Assembly: GCA_029261795.1 (NCBI GenBank)
Contig: JAJDAP010000024.1
Location: 1-62,368, forward strand
DNA from: Deltaproteobacteria bacterium
Lineage (GTDB): Bacteria > Myxococcota_A > UBA9160 > UBA6930
Length of the DNA stretch: 62,368 nucleotides
Direction of reading: 5' to 3'
Positions 7,588 through 15,750 of this stretch are shown piece after piece; positions within the stretch are counted from its first letter, which is position 1, and each line of letters starts with the position of its first letter. Under the pieces are notes generated by a model that saw nothing but the letters and a program-made list of their open reading frames with translations, searched no databases and was not told the DNA's origin. Position numbers and translations under genes: made by a program.

Positions 7588-9282
7588 TTGGACGTCCAGG
7601 CCTGGACCTACCTGTTCGTCTTCCTGACTTTCGGCCTCTACATCGGGATCGCGATCTGGAGCCGCGTCAGTTCGACCGAGGGTTTCTACGTGGCGGGCCG
7701 CGGCGTGCCCGCGATCGCGAACGGAATGGCGACGGGTGCCGATTGGATGAGCGCGGCGTCGTTCATCTCGATGGCCGGCCTGATCTCGTTCATGGGATAT
7801 ACCGGCACCATCTACCTGATGGGATGGACCGGTGGGTATGTGCTGTTGGCCCTGCTACTGGCACCGTATCTCCGCAAATACGGGAAGTTCACGACTTCCG
7901 AGTTCCTTGGCGATCGCTACTACTCGAACGCGGCACGCGTCGTCGGCGCGCTCTGCACGATCTTCGTTTCATTCACCTACATCGCTGGCCAGATGCGCGG
8001 TGTTGGCATCGTCTTCTCGCGCTTCCTCGAGGTGGACGTCGAAACCGGCGTCGCGTTCGGCATGGTCCTCGTCCTCGTCTACGCGACGTTAGGCGGGATG
8101 CGGGGCATCACGTACACACAGGTGGCCCAGTACTGCGTGTTGATCGTCGCCTACCTGATCCCGGCCATCGCCATCTCCTGGAAGGTCACGGGCAACCCGG
8201 TTCCGCAACTCGGCTTCGGGGACACGATCGCCAGCGGTCAGAATGCGGGCATGTTCCTGCTCGAGACCCTCGATGCGCTCCATCGCGACCTGGGGTTCCC
8301 CGAGTACACGGCGTCCTTCATCGCGGGCAAGAAGAGCATGGTCGATGTCTTCGCCATCACCGCCGCGCTGATGGTCGGTACCGCAGGGTTGCCACACGTG
8401 CTGATCCGTTTCTACACCGTCCCGGACGCACGGGCTGCACGCTGGAGCGCACTCTGGGCGCTCATCTTCATCGCCATCCTCTACACCACGGCACCGGCCG
8501 TCTCCGCGTTCGCGCGGGTGAACCTGATCCAGACCCTGAATGGGGTGGCCTACGAAGAGGCTCCCGCCTGGTTCTCGAAATGGGAGACGACGGGCCTGAT
8601 CGGCTTCGACGACAAGAACGGCGACGGCCACATCGCCTACAGCGGCGACGCGGCGAGCAACGAACTCAGCGTCGATCGCGATATCATGGTGCTCGCGAAC
8701 CCCGAGATCGCCAACCTGCCGGCCTGGGTCGTGGCCCTGGTGGCAGCAGGCGGGCTCGCCGCAGCTCTCTCGACAGCGGCCGGTTTGCTGCTCGTGATCT
8801 CCTCGGCCTTTTCGCACGATCTCGGCAAGTCGTGGCTTGCGCCGGGAATGAGCGACAAGCGCGAACTCGCGGTGGCTCGCGGCGCGGCGGCGCTTGCCGT
8901 CGTGGGCGCCGGCCTGCTCGGCATCTTCCCGCTCGGCTTCGTCGCCCAGGTCGTGGCCTTCGCCTTCGGGCTGGCGGCCTCGAGTTTCTTTCCGGCGCTG
9001 GTCCTCGGCATCTTCTGGAAACGTGCGACCCGGGAGGGTGCGATCGCGGGAATGCTCGCTGGCATCGTCTTCACCGCCAGCTACATCGCCTGGTTCAAGT
9101 TCTTCGCGGAGCGCTCCAGCTCGGCGGATTGGCTCTTCGGCATCAGCCCGGAAGGCATCGGAAGCATCGGCATGCTCCTGAACTTCGCCGTCACCATCGC
9201 CGTCAGCCTCGCGACCAAACCCCCGCCCGAAGAAGTCCAAGCCCTCGTCGAAGAAATCCGTCTCCCCAGAACCCAGAGCTAG
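7588..9282 (+). CDS. Sodium:solute symporter, VC_2705-type large subunit
   Basis: 564 aa from TTG 7588, directly after the DUF4212 gene. Multiple hydrophobic helices follow the solute:sodium symporter fold (FVAGRGVPAIANGMATGADWMSA region; GTAGLPHVLIRF; LSTAAGLLLVISSAFSHD). An insertion at about residues 310-365 with DDKNGDGHI is Asp/Gly-rich and may be a periplasmic loop, perhaps Ca2+-binding. ATG-only starts would remove the first helix, so the TTG is preferred. The transported solute is probably a small organic acid by family. Clustering with moxR/coxE-like genes is unusual but tight. Confidence 0.9.
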   Translation: MDVQAWTYLFVFLTFGLYIGIAIWSRVSSTEGFYVAGRGVPAIANGMATGADWMSAASFISMAGLISFMGYTGTIYLMGWTGGYVLLALLLAPYLRKYGKFTTSEFLGDRYYSNAARVVGALCTIFVSFTYIAGQMRGVGIVFSRFLEVDVETGVAFGMVLVLVYATLGGMRGITYTQVAQYCVLIVAYLIPAIAISWKVTGNPVPQLGFGDTIASGQNAGMFLLETLDALHRDLGFPEYTASFIAGKKSMVDVFAITAALMVGTAGLPHVLIRFYTVPDARAARWSALWALIFIAILYTTAPAVSAFARVNLIQTLNGVAYEEAPAWFSKWETTGLIGFDDKNGDGHIAYSGDAASNELSVDRDIMVLANPEIANLPAWVVALVAAGGLAAALSTAAGLLLVISSAFSHDLGKSWLAPGMSDKRELAVARGAAALAVVGAGLLGIFPLGFVAQVVAFAFGLAASSFFPALVLGIFWKRATREGAIAGMLAGIVFTASYIAWFKFFAERSSSADWLFGISPEGIGSIGMLLNFAVTIAVSLATKPPPEEVQALVEEIRLPRTQS

Positions 9283-9383
9283 ACCGGATCACCCCCTGGG
9301 CCCTGTCCCCGTCGCATAACAAGGGGGAGGGCAGGTCGTACTTCCCGGCGACGCGGGTGCCTTCTCGCCTTCAGCGACCGGCA

Positions 9384-9764
9384 TCAGGCGCAGTCCGGGT
9401 CCTGCTGGATCTCGACCGTGTTGCCGGCCGGGTCGGTGACCCAGGCGATGCCACCCACCTCGGGGAGGTCGAGTTTCCTCATCTCCAGGCCGCGGGCCTC
9501 GATTTCGGCGACCGCATCCGCGAAATCCTCCACGTAGTACGAGACATGTGGCCCCACGGGGTTGCCCACGCTGCCGTCGAGCTGCGCGTCGATGATGTGG
9601 ACCTGCCCGTTCGGGAACTGCAGCCAGCAACCGCCGATCGCACCGTCGATGGCGCCGGGCCGGGGTGTGGTGCCGATCCCCATGAAGTTCGTATAGAACT
9701 CTTCGACCTCGGGCCACTTGCCGTGAACGTTGATGGCGGCGTGGTTGATCCGGGTGACCTTCAT
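9384..9764 (-). CDS. VOC-superfamily (glyoxalase/dioxygenase-fold) protein
   Basis: 126 aa, ATG preceded by GAGGGAGAAAGC. The first repeat starts INHAAINVHG and the second covers VGPHVSYYVEDFADAVAEIEARG, ending AWVTDPAGNTVEIQQ, the usual VOC close. Candidate metal ligands are the early His in INHAAINV, the His of GPHVSYYV and the late Glu in NTVEIQQ. Function within the superfamily (glyoxalase, epimerase or dioxygenase) is not determinable. It converges on the symporter gene with a 101-bp gap that holds no clear terminator. Confidence 0.85.
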   Translation of the reverse strand: MKVTRINHAAINVHGKWPEVEEFYTNFMGIGTTPRPGAIDGAIGGCWLQFPNGQVHIIDAQLDGSVGNPVGPHVSYYVEDFADAVAEIEARGLEMRKLDLPEVGGIAWVTDPAGNTVEIQQDPDCA

Positions 9765-9866
9765 GCTTTCTCCCTCGCTCGAGCGTGGCCCGAGGTTAGC
9801 TCGCGGCATCCAGCCTGGGTGGTACGATGGCTCCAGCAGCGGCCTTGGACGGCCGAGGAGAACCCG

Positions 9867-10142
9867 ATGAAGCACGGCTCGATCCAGCGAACAATCCGTC
9901 TCGCGGCGGCGCGGGTTGCCATCCTGGCGCTGCTCTTCGCACCGCTCGGCGCCTTGGCCGACGAGCACGACCCTTCCACGTCCGGCCACCCGCTGAAGGT
10001 CGTGGGCACGATCCTCTACCCCGTCGGCTGGTTGTTGGACACCATCTTGGTGCGGCCTCTTCACTGGTTCGCCCACCTGGGGCCGGTTTCCACGCTGATC
10101 GGGCACGAGAGCGACAGCACCATGGAAGCGGACGACGACTGA
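9867..10142 (+). CDS. Small exported protein of unknown function
   Basis: 91 aa, ATG with GAGGAG eight bases upstream. Residues 1-34 are a Sec signal peptide ending at GALA-DEH. The mature part is short, with a conserved-looking core HPLKVVGTILYPVGWLLDTILVR followed by PLHWFAHLGP and an acidic tail. The hydrophobic core could be a membrane-associated hairpin. I do not recognise a named family. It lies 70 bp before lptC on the same strand, so a link to the envelope is possible but not shown. Confidence 0.7.
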   Translation: MKHGSIQRTIRLAAARVAILALLFAPLGALADEHDPSTSGHPLKVVGTILYPVGWLLDTILVRPLHWFAHLGPVSTLIGHESDSTMEADDD

Positions 10143-10212
10143 TCACGCGATCGCCGCGGGATCTGCGGAAGCGCTGGAGTTACGATGGTTTACCCGGGCT
10201 CCATGCGACGGT

Positions 10213-10815
10213 ATGATCCTTGCAATGCTCCCTGGTCGCGCCCCCCGTTTTGCCGCTCCCGCGTCGCCTTCCCTGTGGTGCAGCGCGGCTGTGTGCCGGT
10301 TTCGGCTCGTCCTTGTCGTGATCCTGGGCCTGGCAGCCCCTGGCGCCGCTGACGAATCGGATTCGAACATCAGCGGCGCCACGCTCGTCCTTCAGGACAT
10401 GACCTACGTCGTCAGCGATGGCGGTCGGAACGAACTCGTGGTGGAAGCGACCAGCGCCGAGGTGAAACCTTCCGAGGATCTGGCGCAGTTGCACGAGGTC
10501 CGGGCGCGGATGGGTTCGAAGGCGCCCGATGGTGTGCCCGGCGGCGGTATGGAAATGCTGTGTGACCGCGGCAGCTTCGATCTCGAGACGCGCGACTTCG
10601 TTGCGACTGGGAACGTTCGTGGCGTCACGTCGGATGGTCGTCGCTTCAAGACGGAGAAACTTCGCTACCGGGCCCGGGACGGCCTGGTCTGGAGCGAATC
10701 GGCGGTGGTGTTGCGCGACGGCGGCGCGTTGCTCGAGGGCACCGGTTTCGAATACCGCGTGCGCCAGGACCGCTTCAAGATGCGAAACGCACGGATCCTA
10801 CAGGAGGGGTCATGA
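10213..10815 (+). CDS. LptC-like LPS transport periplasmic protein
   Basis: 200 aa. An N-terminal hydrophobic segment (about 30-46) is followed by a beta-rich OstA/LptC-like region (LVLQDMTYVV; MEMLCDRGSFDLETRDFVATGNVRG; LRYRARDGLVWSESAVVLRDG). The repeating pattern of masked, then exposed, then written intermediate forms is typical of LptC/LptA jellyroll strands. It would link LptBFG in the inner membrane to LptA. Position directly upstream of lptA and lptB, with a 4-nt overlap to lptA, supports the call. The true start could be 10228 rather than 10213. Confidence 0.82.
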   Translation: MILAMLPGRAPRFAAPASPSLWCSAAVCRFRLVLVVILGLAAPGAADESDSNISGATLVLQDMTYVVSDGGRNELVVEATSAEVKPSEDLAQLHEVRARMGSKAPDGVPGGGMEMLCDRGSFDLETRDFVATGNVRGVTSDGRRFKTEKLRYRARDGLVWSESAVVLRDGGALLEGTGFEYRVRQDRFKMRNARILQEGS

Positions 10816-11729
10816 AGCGGTGGTTAGGCGTACCCTGGGCGTTGTTGCTCAGCATGGGAATCAGTGGGGCCGTGTGGGCGGGAAGCTCCGTCGGCGTGGC
10901 CCCGTTCGAACGTCAGGGGCCAGCAGGCATCCGTGTGGTCGATGTTGCACCGCGTCTGGCGCAGCGGCTGGGCACGTCGGGGCTGGAACGCGTGGTCGGT
11001 CCGTCCGAGCTGGGTGCGCGTCGAACCGCTAGACCGACCGCCGCGGAACTCGAGCGTTGGGGATCGGAAGCCCACGTCGAGAGCGTGCTGGTCGGGCGCG
11101 TCACCAGGTTCGGTACCAGCCTCTCCGTCGACGCTCGACTCTACGATGCATTGACAGCGCTCCAGATCGGCGAGCCGATCGTGGCAGAGGTGGCGGACCC
11201 TGACGATCTGCCGCGTGCGCTCGACGACGTGGCACGGGCCGTCGCCGTTCAGTTGCGAGGCGAGCCAGCGGTCGCGGCAGGTCCCCCGGGCGAGACCTCG
11301 GAAAAGAAGCCTGCCAGCCGCCCCGACGAACCGGTCGAGATCACTTCTGACGCTCTCTCGTTCGAGCCATCGCCGAGCGGGGGTCGCCAGATGGATTTCG
11401 AGGGCAACGTCACGATCATCAAGGGGGCCCTGGTCGTGACCTCGCGTGCGGCGCGAGCGATCTATCCCGCCGGAAAAGGAGCGCCGGAGGAAATCGTGGC
11501 GCGCGGCGATGTGGTGATCAAGCAGGAGGGTCGCACCGCGCGCTGCCGCCAGGCAGATTTCGATCAGGCGCGGAACGTGATGGTCTGCACCGGTACCCCT
11601 GCGACCCTCGAGCAGAGTTGTGACCGCGTCAGGGGCGACAAGATCACCTTCTCCCTCGACACCGAGGAACTGAACGTGGAAGGTGGCGTCGAGGTCAAGC
11701 GCGTACCCGATTGCGAGGCGCCAGCGTGA
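10812..11729 (+). CDS. LptA/OstA-domain protein with TolB-N-like N-terminal fusion
   Basis: 305 aa with a signal peptide (cleavage near VWA-GSS). Residues about 25-150 resemble the TolB-N/FlgO/CsgG-type surface domain (VGVAPFERQG, then VESVLVGRVTRFGTSLSVDARLYD). A Pro/Glu linker leads to an OstA domain at about 175-300 (EITSDALSFEPSP, FEGNVTIIKGALVVTSRAA, GDVVIKQEGRTARC), the part that would bridge LPS across the periplasm. LptA is normally only the second part, about 170-190 aa, so this is an extended form. It overlaps lptC and lptB by 4 nt each. Confidence 0.82.
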   Translation: MKRWLGVPWALLLSMGISGAVWAGSSVGVAPFERQGPAGIRVVDVAPRLAQRLGTSGLERVVGPSELGARRTARPTAAELERWGSEAHVESVLVGRVTRFGTSLSVDARLYDALTALQIGEPIVAEVADPDDLPRALDDVARAVAVQLRGEPAVAAGPPGETSEKKPASRPDEPVEITSDALSFEPSPSGGRQMDFEGNVTIIKGALVVTSRAARAIYPAGKGAPEEIVARGDVVIKQEGRTARCRQADFDQARNVMVCTGTPATLEQSCDRVRGDKITFSLDTEELNVEGGVEVKRVPDCEAPA

Positions 11730-12457
11730 CTGCGTCATTCCTGGCGGTCGAGGAACTCACCAAGCGCTACGGCGACCGCAACGTCGTCGACCGGCTCAGC
11801 CTCGACGTTCATCCCGGCGAAGTGGTGGGCCTGCTCGGTCCGAATGGCGCCGGCAAGACCACCACGTTCAGCATGATGGTCGGGGCGTTGCGCCCCACAG
11901 CGGGCCGCGTGAAGCTCGCGGGGCGCGATATCACCGAGCTGCCCATGTTCGAGCGGGCCAGGCTCGGCGTCGTGTACCTCCCCCAGGAGGCCTCCGTTTT
12001 CCGGAAGCTTTCCGTCTCCGACAACGTGCTGGCCATTCTCGAGACGGTAGAGCCGGACCCCGGTCTTCGCCGTGAACGGCTGGATGATCTCCTCTCCGAG
12101 CTCGGGCTGACCGATAAGGCCAGACAACGGGCGGATTCACTTTCCGGCGGCGAGCGTCGGCGTTTGGAGATCACCCGGGCACTGGTCCTGGAACCCAATT
12201 TTCTGCTGTTGGACGAGCCCTTCACCGGGATCGATCCGATCGCCGTGATCGACATCCAGAAACTCATTGGACAGCTCAAGATGCGCGGAATCGGAATCGT
12301 GATCACGGAACACAAGGTTCGAGAGGCATTGGCCATCTGCGACCGCGCCTACATCGTCAAGGACGGACGCATCATTCGTCAGGGTTCCCCCGCTGAGATC
12401 GCCGAAGACCGGCAGATCCGCGAGGTCTACCTGGGCGAGAATTTCCAGCTCAGTTGA
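11726..12457 (+). CDS. lptB: LPS export ABC transporter ATPase LptB
   Basis: 243 aa from a GTG that overlaps the lptA stop. Walker A GPNGAGKTTT, Q-loop near YLPQEASVFRKLS, signature LSGGERRR, Walker B LLLDEPF and switch ITEHKV are all present. The phrase PQEASVFRKLSV is close to diagnostic of LptB. It powers extraction of LPS from the inner membrane by LptFG, which are not in this window. An in-frame TTG at 11711 would add five residues; the coupled GTG is preferred. Confidence 0.95.
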   Translation: MTASFLAVEELTKRYGDRNVVDRLSLDVHPGEVVGLLGPNGAGKTTTFSMMVGALRPTAGRVKLAGRDITELPMFERARLGVVYLPQEASVFRKLSVSDNVLAILETVEPDPGLRRERLDDLLSELGLTDKARQRADSLSGGERRRLEITRALVLEPNFLLLDEPFTGIDPIAVIDIQKLIGQLKMRGIGIVITEHKVREALAICDRAYIVKDGRIIRQGSPAEIAEDRQIREVYLGENFQLS

Positions 12458-12487
12458 TCAACGTGGCAGTCGAGGGGTCTTTCTAAG

Positions 12488-13945
12488 GTGGCGATCGAGC
12501 TCAAACAACAGCTGAAGCTCTCACAGCAGCTGGTCATGACGCCACAACTCCAGCAAGCCATCAAGCTGCTGCAGCTCTCGCGTCTCGAACTCGTGACCAA
12601 CATCCAACAGGAACTCGAGCAGAATCCGGTACTCGAGGAGGAGTTCGGCGACCTGGAAGAGCTGCCCCGCGAGGTCGGCTCCGAGGAGGAGATCGAGGGC
12701 GATGCGCTGAGTGAGCGCTCTTCCGATTCCGAGCAGCCCGAGCGCGAAGCCTCGGATGCAGACAAGATCGCCGACGTCGAATGGCAGGACTATCTCGATT
12801 CGAATCCCCAGACAGGGATGTCGGTGATTCGCGACGATGACCGACCTAGCATCGAGGCCACGGCGACGCGCCGGCCGACGCTCCAAGAGCATCTGCAGTG
12901 GCAGATGCAGCTCACCTCGTTCAGCGACGCGGAGAAACTCGCCGCGACCTGGATCTTCGGGAACCTCGATGATGACGGCTACCTCCAGGCCACCGTCGAG
13001 GAACTCGTGCGCCAATCGGGCAGCGAGGAGGCCGAGATCGAGTCTGCGCTCGAGAAGATCCAGGCCCTCGATCCGCCCGGCGTGGCCGCGCGAGATCTGC
13101 GCGAATGCCTGCTCCTCCAGATCGATGCGCTGCGGATCAAGGATCCGCTCGTCCGGAACCTGGTCGAGAATCAACTGGACCGGCTGCAGAATCGGGATTT
13201 CCGGGGCATCACCCGTGAGACCGGCGTCTCGATCGAAGAGGCGGCAGCGGCGGCCAACGTCATCGCGAACCTCGAGCCACGGCCGGCACGGGCCTTCGGC
13301 GGCGACGACCCGATCTACATCACCCCGGATATCTACGTCTACAAGATCGGGGACGAGTTCCACGTGGTGCTGAACGAGGACGGCCTGCCGAAGCTGAAGA
13401 TCAACGGCTTGTACCGCGACGTGCTGGCGAAGCGCGGCGCGGGGGACAAGGACACGCGCGAGTACGTGCAGGACAAGATCCGTTCGGCCCAGTGGCTGAT
13501 CAAATCCATCCACCAGCGACAGCGCACGATCTACAAGGTCATGACCAGCATCGTGAGGTACCAGCGCGAGTTCTTCGAGCAGGGTGTCGCCTACTTGAAG
13601 CCCCTCAACCTTCGCGATGTCGCCGACGACATCGAGATGCACGAATCCACGGTCAGCCGGGTGACTACGAACAAGTACGCGCACACGCCCCAGGGCATCT
13701 TCGAGCTCAAGTACTTCTTCAATTCCAGCATCAACCGGGTCGACGGTGATGCCATGGCCAGCGAGAGCGTGAAGGCGCAGATCCGCAAGATCATCTCGAG
13801 TGAAGACGGCCGCCGGCCGCTCTCGGATCAGCGCATCGCCGAGATGCTGAAGAGCAAGAACATCGATATCGCCCGCCGGACGGTCACCAAATATCGCGAG
13901 GCCATGCGCATCCTGGCCTCGCCGAAGCGCCGTCAGGTCGGATAG
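12488..13945 (+). CDS. rpoN: RNA polymerase sigma-54 factor RpoN
   Basis: 485 aa, GTG start with AAGG just upstream. Region I is Gln/Leu-rich (LKLSQQLVMTPQLQQAIKLL), followed by an acidic region II at about 60-110. The core-binding and HTH part includes ESTVSRVTTNKYAHTPQGIF, and the RpoN box is ARRTVTKYREAM near the end. Length is normal. It follows lptB by 30 bp, the conserved order. Nearby genes controlled by it cannot be named; no convincing -24/-12 site was found in the window's intergenic gaps by eye. Confidence 0.97.
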   Translation: MAIELKQQLKLSQQLVMTPQLQQAIKLLQLSRLELVTNIQQELEQNPVLEEEFGDLEELPREVGSEEEIEGDALSERSSDSEQPEREASDADKIADVEWQDYLDSNPQTGMSVIRDDDRPSIEATATRRPTLQEHLQWQMQLTSFSDAEKLAATWIFGNLDDDGYLQATVEELVRQSGSEEAEIESALEKIQALDPPGVAARDLRECLLLQIDALRIKDPLVRNLVENQLDRLQNRDFRGITRETGVSIEEAAAAANVIANLEPRPARAFGGDDPIYITPDIYVYKIGDEFHVVLNEDGLPKLKINGLYRDVLAKRGAGDKDTREYVQDKIRSAQWLIKSIHQRQRTIYKVMTSIVRYQREFFEQGVAYLKPLNLRDVADDIEMHESTVSRVTTNKYAHTPQGIFELKYFFNSSINRVDGDAMASESVKAQIRKIISSEDGRRPLSDQRIAEMLKSKNIDIARRTVTKYREAMRILASPKRRQVG

Positions 13946-14045
13946 CGCTCCCGGCGGGCTCGGGTTGTCTTCTCGGTCTCAAGTACCTAGGGTGGGCGCC
14001 GATTCGGAATGCCACCGGATCCGCAGCGCGACCGCTGAGGCCCCC

Positions 14046-14507
14046 ATGAAAATCACGGACATCCTGGTCCGAGACGCCCTGGTTCTCGATCTTGCCTCTG
14101 CCGAGAAATCGGCGGTGCTCGCCGAATTGGCGGGTGCTCTGGCGGCCGCAGAGCCCGGCCTGGACGCCGAGGCCCTGCTTCAAGTGCTCTCCGAGCGCGA
14201 GAAGCTCCAATCCACCGGAATCGGTGACGGCGTGGCGATTCCCCATGGAAAGCTCCCGGGCCTGCCGCGCCTGATTGCCTCGTTCGCGCGTAGCCGGGCC
14301 GGCGTCGATTTCGAGTCGATCGACGGCCAGGCGACGCATCTGTTCTTCCTGTTGGTCGTTCCCGAGCATGCCGGCGGCCAGCACCTCAAGGCGCTCGCCC
14401 GGATCTCGCGCTTCCTTCGCGACGCCGAGTTCCGGAAGCTGCTCGAAGAAGCCGAGACCCCCGAAGACGTGCTCCGCGCGATCGAGGACGAGGACGCCAA
14501 GTTCTAG
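14046..14507 (+). CDS. ptsN: PTS-Ntr EIIA-type regulator (PtsN)
   Basis: 153 aa. The fructose/nitrogen EIIA domain shows the phospho-histidine motif IPHGK (His about 69) and the conserved stretch LFFLLVVPEHAGGQHLKALARIS. It would accept phosphate from an HPr/NPr protein and act as a regulator rather than a transporter. In the usual order a ribosome hibernation factor lies between rpoN and ptsN; here that gene is absent and the 100-bp gap holds no reading frame. The next gene of the cluster, hprK, is displaced by the two minus-strand acylation genes. Confidence 0.93.
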   Translation: MKITDILVRDALVLDLASAEKSAVLAELAGALAAAEPGLDAEALLQVLSEREKLQSTGIGDGVAIPHGKLPGLPRLIASFARSRAGVDFESIDGQATHLFFLLVVPEHAGGQHLKALARISRFLRDAEFRKLLEEAETPEDVLRAIEDEDAKF

Positions 14508-14517
14508 CGGGTCGGGC

Positions 14518-15744
14518 TCACTCGACCGACTTGTGGGCACCGAGATCGGCCAGGTCGGCGCCGTGCTCGGCCAGATAGCGGGCCCGGTCGGCGCGGATCT
14601 TCGCCAGATGCGCTTCGATCGTTGAGCGCTCGAGTCGGGTGCCGAAGTCTTCCGGAGCGCGCTGGGTCGACCCTTTGTAGTCGAGCACCGTGTCCAGGAT
14701 CAGGTCGCCGACGGCCGGTGAGTAGTGCGAAGTGTCCCACCACCACTGCATCGTGACGCCGGCGGCGCCCTCGGCCGGAACCGCTTCGGTCGTGATCTCG
14801 TTGTAGCCGCTGAAGTCGATGATGGGTGGAGCTCCCGCGGCTTCGGAGACCTCGACCAGGCGCCGTTTCCAGGCCTCGAGGTCGTCCCAAAGATCGAGTC
14901 CGTGAATCACCTCCGATAGGCGGGCGTGGATCGGCGACACGATCACGTGCGCCCGCGTGCCGTTGCGCTTCGCGTTCTCGAGGATCGCTCGCAATGCCTC
15001 GAGGCCCGGCTCGATGCGCGGATCGGTAATGACATCGTTGTAGACGGAGGTCTTCATCGCGGCCTCGGTCAGGCGGAAGAGCCGACGTTGGCCCCGCTCG
15101 GCGATATCCGTGTGGAGTTCGATCGCGCCCCAGGTGCCATCGGGGAGGGTGAACGAGCCGCGGTCCGGGCGGCGTTGGCGGGTCAAGGTGCGCCGGGTGG
15201 CGCGCAACGCGTCGGTGGAGAAGAGCGTGGGCAGCCAGTCCTCCGGATCGGGCAGGCAACCCGGGTGCTCGGAGAGCCAGGCCAGCCGATCCAGGTCGCG
15301 AGTCGATTCACTCTGGGCTCGCCCGCCGAACATGAAGAAATCGAGCCCGATGACCACGTCATTGACGGGCCCGACCGCGTAGGCGAGATCGAGATAGCGC
15401 CTGACGTCCTCGATCCGCGCACCGTTGACGGCGAGGTTGTAAGGCTCGCTCGCTCGCTCGAGAAGCCCTGCATGCCGCGGAAGTAGCGCGAGTGCGCGGG
15501 AGGAGCCCATGATGACCGCGTCGGGTCTGCGGCAGGCGACAGCGGTCGCCTTGTGGAGCTGCTGATAGCGCCACGCCGAGAACTTTCGCTCGTTGAAGCC
15601 GGGAATCCGCTGGTCGTGCCAGATGCCCCAGGGATCGACCGCGAATGCGAAGAGTGCGATGGCGCTGGCGACGCCCACGAAGAGCGCCAGCTGGAGCCTG
15701 AGGTATCGCCGGGGCATGTTCTCGTTGTCGGGTTGCACGGACAC
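14518..15744 (-). CDS. Membrane-anchored SGNH/AlgX-like acylation partner
   Basis: 408 aa. One N-terminal helix (about 14-34) anchors a periplasmic domain. GSSRALALL carries the candidate nucleophile Ser, and DTSHYSPAVGDLIL near the end supplies the Asp/His pair of an SGNH-like fold. The VDPWGIWHDQRIPGFNERK opening is typical of proteins paired with MBOAT acyltransferases. Its start lies 7 nt after the stop of the MBOAT gene, so the two form an operon. Likely role: transfer of acyl (probably acetyl) groups to an exported polysaccharide or other surface polymer. The polymer is unknown, and no polymer synthesis genes are adjacent. Confidence 0.82.
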   Translation of the reverse strand: MSVQPDNENMPRRYLRLQLALFVGVASAIALFAFAVDPWGIWHDQRIPGFNERKFSAWRYQQLHKATAVACRRPDAVIMGSSRALALLPRHAGLLERASEPYNLAVNGARIEDVRRYLDLAYAVGPVNDVVIGLDFFMFGGRAQSESTRDLDRLAWLSEHPGCLPDPEDWLPTLFSTDALRATRRTLTRQRRPDRGSFTLPDGTWGAIELHTDIAERGQRRLFRLTEAAMKTSVYNDVITDPRIEPGLEALRAILENAKRNGTRAHVIVSPIHARLSEVIHGLDLWDDLEAWKRRLVEVSEAAGAPPIIDFSGYNEITTEAVPAEGAAGVTMQWWWDTSHYSPAVGDLILDTVLDYKGSTQRAPEDFGTRLERSTIEAHLAKIRADRARYLAEHGADLADLGAHKSVE

Positions 15745-15750
15745 CCTCGA

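Noticed and set aside
9283..9383. Terminator between the symporter and VOC genes
   Set aside because: CCCC and GGGG runs can pair weakly around 9310-9345, but there is no solid stem or T-run.
7743..10142. 799-codon plus-strand frame overlapping the symporter
   Set aside because: Only its last 91 codons (from 9867) look like protein; the rest is out of frame with the symporter and compositionally unlike protein.
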